Source of the DNA: Phaeosaccion multiseriatum
Lineage: Eukaryota > Ochrophyta, other classes
Assembly: GCA_965112735.1 (NCBI GenBank)
Contig: OZ218962.1
Span: 2,480,001-2,544,000, forward strand
DNA length: 64,000 nucleotides
Direction of reading: 5' to 3'
In this document: piece after piece, positions 42,414 through 52,700 of the stretch
Position numbering within the stretch: position 1 is the first letter of the stretch
How the letters are laid out: every line of letters starts with the position of its first letter
Made by a program: the position numbers and the translations under genes
The notes under the pieces: model-generated
Database searches by the model: none
The model's input: the letters and a program-made list of their open reading frames with translations, nothing else
What the model was told of the DNA's origin: nothing

Positions 42414-43492
42414 TCTTCCCAGCGAGTGCCTACGATCCTCCTTCACTCTCTGTTACGAGGAGTCATCGTGCTTTGAAAGAGAGAGAAGAGGAGAAAGAGA
42501 CGGATGGGGCGAGACAGTCATTGACTTAGAGAAGGGGGCGCGGCGGGGGGGAAATAAAAATGTGAGTTTCAGTTCCCTTGGAACTGCTGCTGAGAAATCT
42601 TCACAACCGCCCCAAATCCCCAAAGAGACAGAGAGAGCCCCAAGGTGAGAAGCGTGAGAAGCGCGGAATGTATGTTGACGTAGATGGAGACGTATCGTAG
42701 AGAGGGGACCGTGCCGTTTGTTCCGCCGTTGTCTTGTGTGGGGAGTTGGCGCCCCTCTTCAATTGAAGAGCCCCTCCTTCAATTGAAGAGGGCGCGATCT
42801 TTTAGCTCCGGAAGCAGAGGATGGAACGCAAGGGTACCTCCAGCGACACCATTGATATGAAGTGGACGCAAATACTCTTCTTCGTAGAACAGGGCCTTGA
42901 CAGGGAGGAGTTCTCGGTGCGAAAGCTCCTATTTTGTTGTATGTTCTTCCATCTTCAACTTGGGTTTTCTTACCGCCTACCTCGCTGTCTGAGAGGGCGG
43001 GGCGCGATAGAGTGGATCTGTGGTGTGGGTATACCTTCTACTACAAAGGGGGGAGATCTGGGAGCTGTTACAATGGCGCCCGCCGTGAAAAATATCCTCC
43101 TCGTTTCCTTCATACAAAACAGGATCCATTTTTTTTTCGCTCTCCGTTTCTCTCTCTCCCATGGCTCTCCTCCTCGCTCTTTCTTCCTCCCATCCGTCTC
43201 CTTGTCTCTCGCCGTCTTTCTGTTCTTGTCTCTCTCCATCCCTCTCTGCTGGTCGCTCTCTCTTTCATGTCCCTCTCCCTGTCTCCCCCCCTCCTCTCTC
43301 CCACCTTCCTTCCTTCCTTTCTCTCGCTGTCTCACTCTCTCTCACGTTGCCTCAGCTCGACATGTGCTCATGCCTTCCCCCTCTCTCCTCCTCTCCTTGT
43401 GTCTGTACATCCCTCTAGAATCGCTCAGTCACACAACCATCCTCAAGTAGAAATCGTTTTACGACAAAAGAAGCAGTCAGCAACAAGCAAGC
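42414..43492. other. Intergenic region with a short foldback
   Basis: About 1.1 kb between the elongase start (-) and the small coiled-coil gene (+). A foldback at 42748-42795 has two copies of CTTCAATTGAAG separated by GAGCCCCTC and outer GCGCCC/GGGCGC arms. A CT-rich run fills 43135-43430. The latter could be a 5'UTR intron of the downstream gene. Confidence 0.55.
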
Positions 43493-43690
43493 ATGGCAGG
43501 AAACAAGAAAGTCAAGGACGTGGAGGTGACATACACAAAGAAGGAGCTCAAGAAGATGGAGAAGCTACGAGGGAAGGCGTCCTACCACGAAGCTCGTCGA
43601 GAAAAGGCGGAGGAGCAGAAGGCCTTAGAAGGTATCAAGGAAATTGAAGCCGCTGCGATGCAGAGAGAGATCGATTCCATGGAGGCGTAA
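43493..43690 (+). CDS. Small lysine/glutamate-rich helical protein, 65 aa
   Basis: A single-exon frame starting MAGNKKVKDVEVTYTKKEL in a good initiation context (AGCAAGCATGG) and ending DSMEA. It is almost wholly charged and predicted to be one long helix (KKMEKLRGKASYHEARREKA). I do not recognise the family. It resembles in size and composition small ribosome- or translation-associated proteins, but that is only composition. There is a CT-rich stretch upstream that could be an intron in the 5'UTR, and unique sequence follows the stop. Codon use looks like a genuine gene (no repeat units), and no antisense gene competes for the region. Confidence 0.6.
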   Translation: MAGNKKVKDVEVTYTKKELKKMEKLRGKASYHEARREKAEEQKALEGIKEIEAAAMQREIDSMEA

Positions 43691-44563
43691 ATGAGCAAAG
43701 TGCATCAAATGGAGGAGGGTAAGGGGTTGGGGTTTGGGGTGTAGCAAGGGAAGCATTCCCCTCCGGTGAAGGCGCAGGCAGGGCGAGGAGAGGTAGAGAA
43801 TGAATAGACTTGACGAAGCAAGTAGTAAGTAAGTAGGGCAGGTCGATTCAATTCAAGCGTCGTCTGTGTAAGAATGAAATAGTGTAATGTAGAAGATGTA
43901 AATCAAGGTGAGGGTGTGAAGAGAGAGGGGTGAGAGAGGAATTATACCCGTACTACTCTATGTTACGAAAGGGGTGGGGCACGGAATGAGCCAAGCACAA
44001 ACAAGAAAGTGAGGGATATCAAAAATTAACTTGAAAATGAATGTACGCGTTGAAGAGAAATATATGGAGGAAGGAGGTCCCTCCCCCCCTTTTTTTTCTG
44101 TTCTTTTTTCTTTTAATTTTACTACTACTAAACTAAGGTCGTTAAACTACACGTGTACAAGGTGGACTCCATCATCACACCCTTCCTGCTTGTAATGAAC
44201 ACTCTCGAGAACCTAGTTCTCCTCCCCCTTCCCTTCCCCACCCACCTACCTATTTTACCGCTACTATTTCCACGAGAACTCACTATTACACATTTTTACC
44301 CTTTCTCCTGCTACCACCCTTACCCCCGTCGCTTGCACAGTTACATGCAATCAGACGGACGGCACGCGTACTTTCACCTTTACATCGTGCAGCGTGTGCA
44401 TGCGTGTGCATGCGTGTGTGCATGCGTGTGTGCGCGCGTGTGTGCGCGCGTGCGTGGGTGGGACCCTCCCTCTTCTCACGTACGCCACCCTCCTCCGCGT
44501 GTTGGTGCTCCCTCCACGCTTCCCCTGCTGTGCAGTGAGGGGGGTATCCCCTCCACCTCGGAC
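43691..44563. other. Intergenic region, 3' side of two genes
   Basis: 873 bp between the stop of the small gene (+) and the stop of paralogue B (-). It contains AT-rich sequence near 44085-44150 (TTTTTTTTC, TTTTAATTTTACTACTAC), likely 3'-end signals, and GTGCAT/GTGTGC repeats near 44396-44456. No gene seen. Confidence 0.6.
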
Positions 44564-45382
44564 CTAGACGAGGTTGGAAGGCACTGGAGGGCAATACCCT
44601 CCTCGCTGCTGCTGCTGCTGCTGCTGCTGCCGCTGGAGCCATTGATGAGCATCCGAAGAAGAGGAGGACGGAAGAGGAGCAGACGGGCCCACCGGTACGC
44701 CTGCAACAGCCCTGATCACATCACCTCGCTCGTTTGCGTCCGTGCCAGTGAAAGCCGTGTAGGCGAAGTCCGGGCTCGAACCTGGCACCACCAACGTGGT
44801 CTCCACGCGAGTGGATGTGAAGTAGCTCGGAAGGTTGGACAGACGGGGCACCCACTCCGGCAGGAGAGGTTTGCCGGACTCGGAGCCGAAGCCAGAGGAG
44901 CCAGAGGAGCCCGAGGAGCCCGAACCGGACGAGCTGCAGCCGGAGGAGCGGGAGCTGGAGGAGTAGAACAGCCTGCTGCCAAGACGCACAACCTTGACGA
45001 GGAGGAGGAGGAGCACCGCCGCTTGCAGCATGAAAGCGACGCCCACCAACACGCGCAGGCCCTGTGCCAAGGGGTCATGCGAGGCGTTGCCGTAGTGCGC
45101 GTGTTGGTCACCACCTGCCACGCCGTCTTGATCACTGAACATGCCGAAGCTGCTGCTGAAGCTGCTGCTTATGATGCTGCTGCGAGGGCCGAACGCCCTT
45201 CGACCACGCATGCGACTCCATCTAGACCCCCCGCTCCCAGGCACTCCACCCAAGCTCTCGTCTCTGAAGGTGGTGGCCCTAGTTGTGCTACTACTGCTCA
45301 CCGCCTCATCGGCACCAGATAAAAGCATGTCTCCCCAGCGGAAGTGAGCCTCCCGTCTGTCGAGGTTCCTCATGGTGCCTAT

Positions 45383-45421
<39 letters not shown>

Positions 45422-47702
45422 GCCAAGGTCACTCGGCATGTCATCCGATGAAATGGAGCCAGAGCTTGCACCATACCTATCGCTATAGCTATCGCTCTCG
45501 CTGCTCAGGCTGCCACCAGACGTTGAGGTCAAGGTGACGTCGTCCGTCGAGAGAGAAGAGGGAGCCAGTCTGTTCCACAACACAGAGCCGACTGAGGCCT
45601 CGCACCGCTTGGAGAGCAGGTTCATGGACAGCATCTTCATCATACACTTGTCAGTGCTCATCGCACCGAAGCCTAAGTGCATACACATGATTGCATGGAG
45701 CATGGCCAGAGGAGGGGGGGGGGGGAGAAGGAGAGGGGGGAGGAGGACGAGGAGGAGGAGAAGAAGGAGAAGAAGGAGGGGGCGGAGGAGGAGGAGGAGG
45801 AGGAGGAGGAGGAGGAGGAGGAGGAGGAGGAGGAGGAGGAGGAGGAGGAGAAGAAGAAGAAGGAGAAGAAGGAGGGGGCGGAGGATGAGGACAGGCACAC
45901 ACGATAAGGCAGAAATGAGAGGAGAGGTCACAGAGGCACGCATGCTTGGCCTAAGAGGTTTGGAGAGAGGCTTAGACAGAGACATATGCGCAGACAGGCA
46001 GGCGTGCTCGGGTTCCCGGTTGGAGGTCATGCCGGAACCACACAACACCCCTCCCCCTTCGCTTCACGTACCGATCATGACGGGGCCCGCCCAAACGTCC
46101 TCCAGCTCCTGACTTGTGAACACCCTGGCGCTGCTGCTGCTGCTGCTGCCGCTGGCGCTGTGGCTGATGTCACTGCTGCTGCTGCTGCTGCTGCCGCCAA
46201 CGTCACTCCTGTACGAGCTGGGAAGGGCAGCTTCGATGAGAAGCCAAGCCCTGGAGGCCAGCCTCCTTCCCATCGAACGTACGTGCTGCTGCTGCTGCTC
46301 CTCCTCCCTCCATTCTGCTCTTCCCCCACCTCGCTGTACCGAAAGAAAAGAATCAGCAACGCCAGCAGCGGCGCGAGCAAATGCCTCTACAGGGCCTCTG
46401 GCCCACAAGTCTTGTTGACCGTCCCCATCCTTTCCTTCTTCAGTGGTAGGCAGACCAGAGGACGTCTCTGAGGAGGAGGAGCCATAGAACGCGTCGTCGT
46501 CATCATCGTCGTCGTCCCAATAAGCACCCGCTACGTCGGGGTGCCTTTGCTGTCCCCCCTGCGACTTGATCTGCTGGAAGAAGTCGATGAAGGCTCGTAC
46601 CACATCCGCAGAGTGCAGATCGAGGGCCATGTGAGAAGTGAAGGTGCTGCCCTCACCCCCCCCCCCCCCAGTCTCCTCCTCCTCCTCCTCCTGCTCCTCC
46701 TCCTCCTCCTCCTCCTCCCCTTCGAGCCGCTGCTGCTGCTGCTGCTCCTGCAACTTCACCTGCTGGAAGAAGTCGATGAAGCCTCGGACGACATCGACGG
46801 AGTCCAGACCCATCATGGCCATGTCGGAAGTGAAGGTACTATCCGTACTTTCCCCCCCCCCCTCCTTCTCCTCTTCTCCCAACACTTGCTCCAGCCAAGC
46901 GACGAGGCCTTCAGCCCCCCCTGGTGCGTCTCGCCCACCGGAGGGGCACAAGACGGCAAGGTCCACTCGGCACGATCCCATCAATGTGCTGCGAGCACGC
47001 AAGTGGACGAGAGGGAAGGAGTGAGCGGGAGGGAGAGGGAGGGAACATAGCGATCGATGGGTCGACTCGAGTCATTTAATAGAGTCACGATGCAGAGTAG
47101 TCAAGACGGAAGGAGAGAGAGATCATACGCGAGACATCACAAATGTACTCCCGAGAGCACGAGGGAATACGCTTCATGCGCTTGCAGCACAGCACGGCAC
47201 GTCACCCCAGCCCAAGCCAGCCTCCGCCGACGCCGTAGGGGTGGGCGGTGCCGTATGTACTCACTCGTAGGTGTTGCCCAGCGTGTCTGCGTAGGAGCGA
47301 TAGTCTCCTTCAGATGATTCCAAAAAGTGGGTCGGCGCGGAGAGGGACGTTGAGTCTGGGAATGCCACCCCGGCGTGCGTCGGACTCCCTCGTTGGTGGA
47401 GGTGGTGGTGGTGACGATGAACCACGACGTCAGCGAAATTGCCCTGCGCCTCCTCCCCCCCGTAGTCCTCCTCCTCATCGGTTATCCATGCCTGCTCATC
47501 ATCCCCCACCCCCTCCTCACTCCCCCTCTCCGGCGGCGGCTGCTGCTGCTGTTGATGCTGTTGTCTCTCCCATTCAATCCTGTTGGTCTGCTTGAGCATA
47601 CCGCTCTGGGCCTCAGCCCACCCGGCATCGTGGACACGGCCTGCTCCTACTCTTGATCTCGACGCGCTCCCCCCCACCTTCCTCTCCTCTGTCCCTGTCA
47701 TG
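44564..47702 (-). CDS. Tandem paralogue B: Cys-motif membrane protein with duplicated helix motif, 5' end open
   Basis: Exons: at least 47702-47265 (5' bound uncertain), 46988-46072 and 45672-44564. The last two junctions are phase-consistent. Exon 2 contains an internal duplication: STFTSDMAMMGLDSVDVVRG then FIDFFQQVK, repeated as STFTSHMALDLHSADVVRA then FIDFFQQIK, separated by a poly-Glu tract. Exon 3 begins GFGAMSTDKCMMKMLS...LLSKRC, is Ser-rich, has one membrane helix (VLVGVAFMLQAAVLLLLLV), and ends with STRVETTLVVP, FTGTDANERG and RGGYCPP. The module from GFG to the end matches paralogue A in order and spacing. I cannot assign a known family. The single helix with an N-terminal Cys-motif domain suggests a type I surface or secretory-membrane protein, but no signal peptide is seen because the 5' end is unresolved. 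Confidence 0.62.
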
Positions 47703-48559
47703 GTGCTGGCCCTTCGGTTGGGTGGCTCCCTGACTGAAAGGCACCTGTGAAGGTAGGTACGCGGAGAAAGGGCAGTGGAGAGGGAAAGGAGGAAAGAGGT
47801 GGAATAGGGGGGGGTCAGAGTGACACAAAGGGGGGAGACGTGGGTTGAAAAGAAGGTACGGAGGGTGTACGGGACAATACGTTGCCAAGGCCGCGAGGCA
47901 GCAAGCCGCAGCTGGGCTTGGGGAGAGTGAGACAAGATTACTTTGTGCAGGATGATGGTGTAGGATGGAGGTACAGTGGAGCGAGGTGCTTCGTTAAGTG
48001 GGGGGGGGGGCTTCTCAAGGCCGTCAAGGCCGACGGCCGGCAACGTGATAAGTTCCGTCGCAGTAACACACCACTGAAAGGATTAGCAACAGGTGCAACC
48101 CAGAGCAGTAGCCAGAGTAGCAGCGGGGGGAATGTCACGCAAGAGAAGAAAGAGCATGCCAGAGCGCTGTGAACGGAAGGAGCACAGGCGAGGAAGGTAA
48201 GGGAGGGGACGGAGAAAAAGGCGCACGAGGAGGCCGGAAGGAAAGATCCATCCCTGCTTTTTTAATTCACACGGCAAAAAATAGGCAAGAACTCACCAAG
48301 AAAGGGGTGGGGAGTGGTAGCCGTGTGGCAGGGCTCGACTTCACACCTCCGCTATGATGCTTTTCTGCTGTCTCTCTCTACAAACCCTTCCTTTGAAGCG
48401 AGCTCGGCCAAAATTGCAAATTTTCACGAAGACCCCCTGGGGGCCACACTTGGTAATTCGCCATTGATTCACAAATGGCGCCCGCGTACAGGGGGAGGAG
48501 GGAGGAGGAGGAAGAGGAAGAGAAATTACGGGAAAGTGTTTTTGACTACCACAACACGA
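47703..48559. other. Interval upstream of paralogue B
   Basis: 857 bp up to the MITE at 48560. It may contain first exon(s) of paralogue B, but no start codon with a signal peptide and matching phase was found. It has a GGGA/CCCC-rich stretch near 47790-47835, an AGCAG-rich run near 48105-48125, and the perfect CCCCCTGGGGG palindrome near 48433. Confidence 0.4.
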
Positions 48560-48796
48560 TCGACCCCTGACACACTATCCGCTATCCGCTATCGCCGGCG
48601 CCAGCCGGCGCGCTATCCGCTATCGGCCGGCGCCAGCCGGCACGCTATCCGCTATCGGCCGGCGCCAGCCGGCGCGCTATCCGCTATCGGCCGGCGCCAG
48701 CCGGCACGCTATCCGCTATCGATAGCGCGCTATCGGCCCCCGGGGGGGCCGATAGCGCGCTATCGAGAATGTGGGCGATAGTGTGTCAGGGGTCGA
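48560..48796. mobile_element. 237-bp MITE with perfect 20-bp inverted termini and 6-bp target duplication
   Basis: The left end TCGACCCCTGACACACTATC (48560-48579) is the exact reverse complement of the right end GATAGTGTGTCAGGGGTCGA (48777-48796). ACACGA is duplicated exactly on both sides (48554-48559 and 48797-48802). Inside are about four tandem copies of a unit of roughly 34 bp carrying CGCTATCCGCTATCGGCCGG and CGCCAGCCGG, each itself palindromic, then GGCCCCCGGGGGGGCC. There is no coding capacity. A full transposon must supply the transposase. Confidence 0.93.
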
Positions 48797-48869
48797 ACAC
48801 GACAACCGCCCTCCCTCTCAGTATATAATCCCTACTTCTCCCCTTTTCTCTGTACGATAGCATAGCCCT

Positions 48870-48949
48870 GTGGGCTATTGGCCGCCGGCTGGCGCCGGCG
48901 GTAGCAAGTAGCACGTCGGCTTGGCAGCAGGTAGCACGTCAAGGGTCGA
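48870..48949. mobile_element. Truncated member of the same inverted-repeat family
   Basis: The right end GCACGTCAAGGGTCGA (48934-48949) matches the family terminus (complement TCGACCCTTGACGTGC). Inside, CCGGCTGGCGCCGGCGGTAG and CAAGTAGCACGTCGGCTT match the copy at 56573. No matching left terminus is found before 48870, so the 5' side is lost or too diverged. It lies only about 75 bp from the complete 237-bp element. Confidence 0.6.
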
Positions 48950-49789
48950 CTCTTTTGTTTCTCTTCCCTATTTTATTTTATTTTTCGACCTAGATCTACC
49001 TAAGATTACGTAAGAGGCGGCTCTGTTACCGCCTCACTCCCCACCGCGCAGGACTTGTGCATCGCACACTGTAGGGTTATAGTCTCCCCCTCCTGCATAC
49101 ACACTAACATACACTAAAATACATTCCAAGAGCCCCTGCCTTGCCTATTTGCACTCACGCACTCACCCCTCTCGGAAGTGGGAAGGGGCGTGCTTCTCTC
49201 TTCTCCTGGTCCATACTTACAAACACATTGCACCTTCTGCGGGTACTGTAGCAAGTCCCCTCGCTGAAATCACACTCCCAACGCACAAAAAAGAGGGCGG
49301 GGAGAAACAATCACAAATGGCGGCCCTTCTCAGTGTGGCAGAGGTGGTTCATCAACCGGTCCACCGACCGCTCTAGGTCCATGCTCTGGCCTGCAGCCCA
49401 ACCGCCCGCCTTGCTCTCTCGCGAGCTTACCCCCCCCCCGCCCTCCCTGGTGCCGGATCCAGTCATCACTACTCTTGACCCTCGCAAGGCCTTCCCCCTC
49501 CCCCTGACTGTCTGAGGCCCCGTCCTTGCCTCCTCTAGTCTCACCGCTCGGAAACAGCGTCATACCCTCTCCTCACTCCCTCGTTGGTCCTTCCCTCCCT
49601 CCTCCACCACCGAAACACTGAAGAGGAACATGAACATGAGCCTTCGATCCTCCCCCTCCCTCTTTCGATACACCCACCCACCCACCCACCAACACACCCA
49701 TCCACCCACCGATACACCCACCCACCTCCCACGTTATACACCACATGATACACCTACCCACCCACCCACCCACCCACCCACCTACCACG
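48950..49789. other. Interval between the paralogues, no gene seen
   Basis: 840 bp containing TTTTATTTTA near 48970 (possible 3'-end signal), unique sequence to about 49400, and (CCAC)n with ACCCATC variants at 49670-49790 at the 3' side of paralogue A. No convincing coding frame. Confidence 0.55.
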
Positions 49790-52700
49790 TTACACCACAT
49801 GGGCACGAGTCGGCGGCTGGTACGTCCCTCGCTGGTGCGCAGAGGGCGAGGCAGGGTCCAGTGATACCCCCGTCACGGCAGTGGCAGCAGCAGCAGGATC
49901 CGTGCCAGTGAGGGCCACACGCAGGGAAGAGGAGTCAGAGTCATCATCCGCCGGCAGAAGCAAAATGTTCCGCACCCGGGTTGAGCCCAAGTACCCCCCG
50001 GGGAGAAACCTCCTCCAAGCAGTGGTCGTCGTGGTCGTGGTGCAGGTGGAGGTGGTGGAGGTAGTGGTCGGGCTCGCGCTAGTCGTCCCAAGAACAACAG
50101 GAGTGGGGGGAGACGGAGACGGAGACGAAGATGGTGGGCGAGCGCGAGCAGCTGCAGTCCTCCTCCCCCACGTCCTCCAAGGGGCGCTCTTGAACGCCTT
50201 GAGGGCAAGCACGACCACAAAGAGCAAGGCCACAAGCAGCTGCAGGGAGAGAGCCACCCCCACCAGGCAAGAGTTGCCCACCTCTGTGCGGCGGCAGCCG
50301 AAAGAGAAAGCGGTGGGGTTCATGTGACCGTCCCCACTTCGCCCTCCGCCCCTTCCCACTCCATGTGCCAGGTGATGGTCTGCCCCAGGCTGGTGGTGGT
50401 GCTGCGGGGGAGCTCGGAAGAGATTGAGGAAACCGTCGACAATGGTGCGACTACCGCGGCTGCTGGGGTTGTTGATTTCCGCGCTGGCGTAGTCGGGGAA
50501 CTCCTCAAACAGCTCAATGGTGTCTAACACATTGTTGGCACAGGCCGGGGACAGGGATCCGATGCGCTTAACCATGCATACATCGGCGGCAGAACTTCCG
50601 AAACCTGGATACAACACAAGATAGGGTTACGTAGGTAGTACGCAGAGACGACAAAGAAGGACAACACGTGAGAGGGGTGAATCACCTTGCAAGAGGAGAT
50701 ACTCAGGTAGCAAGGAAAGGTTAGTGGGGTAGGGAGGTGGCGTAAACATATAGACAGAGGGCGATGGGTGACAGGGGGGCAGGGGGAGAGTTGAGAGGAA
50801 ACACAAAAAGAAAACACATGCGAGAATGGGGAAGCCATCTTATACAATGAAAACGCGCATTCACCCGCTCACTCGCTCTCTCGTGCGTATGCGTGTGTAC
50901 TCACCCAGCTTCATCGGTGGAGCTCTCTTGCCGCCCTGCAGGAAGGTCTCGAACTCTCCCTGGCGTAGCAGTCGGTCCACCAGCCTCTCCGTCTGCCCGC
51001 GGTTGGTCGCCAACTCTATGAATGCATCGACCTGCTTCCTCTTGGCCTTGATCTCGTCCAATTTTTCTCTGTTGGACATGACCATCCGTTCCAAGAACAA
51101 CTCTTTCGTCCACCCGCTCATGGCCTTGTAAGGAAGCTCCTCGTTCAGGTGCTCTCGAATGAGGTCATTCACCTGCACCATGCCCGGCGCCGCGGGTCTG
51201 ATGTTGGCATTATCCAGCCACACTTCGTAAAACTCCTCTCTCTTGCGCCCGTCCATCCACATGTCGAACAATTCCTCATTGTGGGGATCCTCCTTCCACA
51301 TCCTGTCCAGCTCATCTCGCATGCTCCTCCAATTCTCCTCCACATCCTCTCTCCTGACCCCCTCCACCCCGATGGCGTCCAGCTGCGCTCTCTCTTCCAT
51401 CCACATTACATCGTTCAGTATGTCCCTCCGCTCCATCCACATCTCGTCGTTAGCAGCGCCCATCATCATCATCTCCTCCTCGCTTTGGGGCGTGTCAGTC
51501 GAGTTGGCGTCAACATCCGGGCGTGCGAGAAGCATAGCCAAGAGCCTACCGCCTCGAAGCTCCAAATTGAGGTCCTGTCCGTCTGCGCGAGCCCCGCAGT
51601 ACGACGCAGCGTCCGACAGACAGATCTTCTGATGCTGAAGAGAGGAGGCCCTCTTCACAGCACCATCGCCTTCGTCTCTGCTTCCAGGGAGCAAGTAGTG
51701 GTTGTCCATCCAAAAGTAGGGATCCACCTCGAAGCGGGGAGCCGCTCCGCTCTGTTCGAGACGGTCAATCTGCAGGCGATATAGGAACCTTTGCTCGTCC
51801 GTAAGTCGGGGCTCGGGTTCAGCTCCGGCTTCCTCCGGACCTTCCGCGATGGAAGAAGAACTAGGGCCTCGAGAGACACCATGGGGCTTTCGGTTTCGCC
51901 CGCGGCCACCACCACCGCCGCGTCGCCCTCCACCCCCGCCCCCTCTCCCCCGTCGTCCTCGGCGCTTGTTACTCCCCTTGCGCTTGTTGTTCTTGTTCTT
52001 GGTGCCAAGACCAGGATGCGAAAGGCGCTCCAGCAGGCCGGAGAGGGGGGTAATCCAGAGATGATCCAAATGAGCAAGCTGCCGGTTCAAAGAAACTCTC
52101 TCGTCCCTCATTGTTTGCACACTCGGCGGCGACCCAGGAGGGGCAGGGGCCTCATCATCATGGCTGATCGATGTTGACATGATGGGGTCCTGAACAACCA
52201 TCCTCTGGGGCGGATGAGAAGAAGAAGAAGAAGAAGAAGAAGAAGAAGAAGAAGAAGAAGAAGAAGAAGAAGAAGAAGAAGGAAGAAGAAGAAGAAGAAG
52301 AAGAAGAAGAAGAAGACGAAGTACAGAAACGACAACAGAGTTGTGAGGCACTGCTACGAAACAATACCCTAAACATAGCGGAGTTAAAAAATGGTAAAAG
52401 ACAAGAGGCATTGAAAAAAAAATACGTTCGTGAGGGGCACAAGCTACTCAAGGGTGAACTGAACTCTCGACTCACGTACCTCATCCCCAATGAGATCTGA
52501 CGCATACTGAACCAGCCCCCTCACCGACCGCCTGTCTCGGTCACGGTAGGACGCTTCTCCACCGTCCCCGAAGAAGCGGACGGAGGGAAAGGAATGGATT
52601 TTGAAGCTGCATCGCGTTTCCATGCGTTGTAAAGGTGGAACGCGGGGAGAGGGAGAGAGAGAGAGAGAGAGAGACAGGGAGGGGGGGTTGAGAAAAGAAG

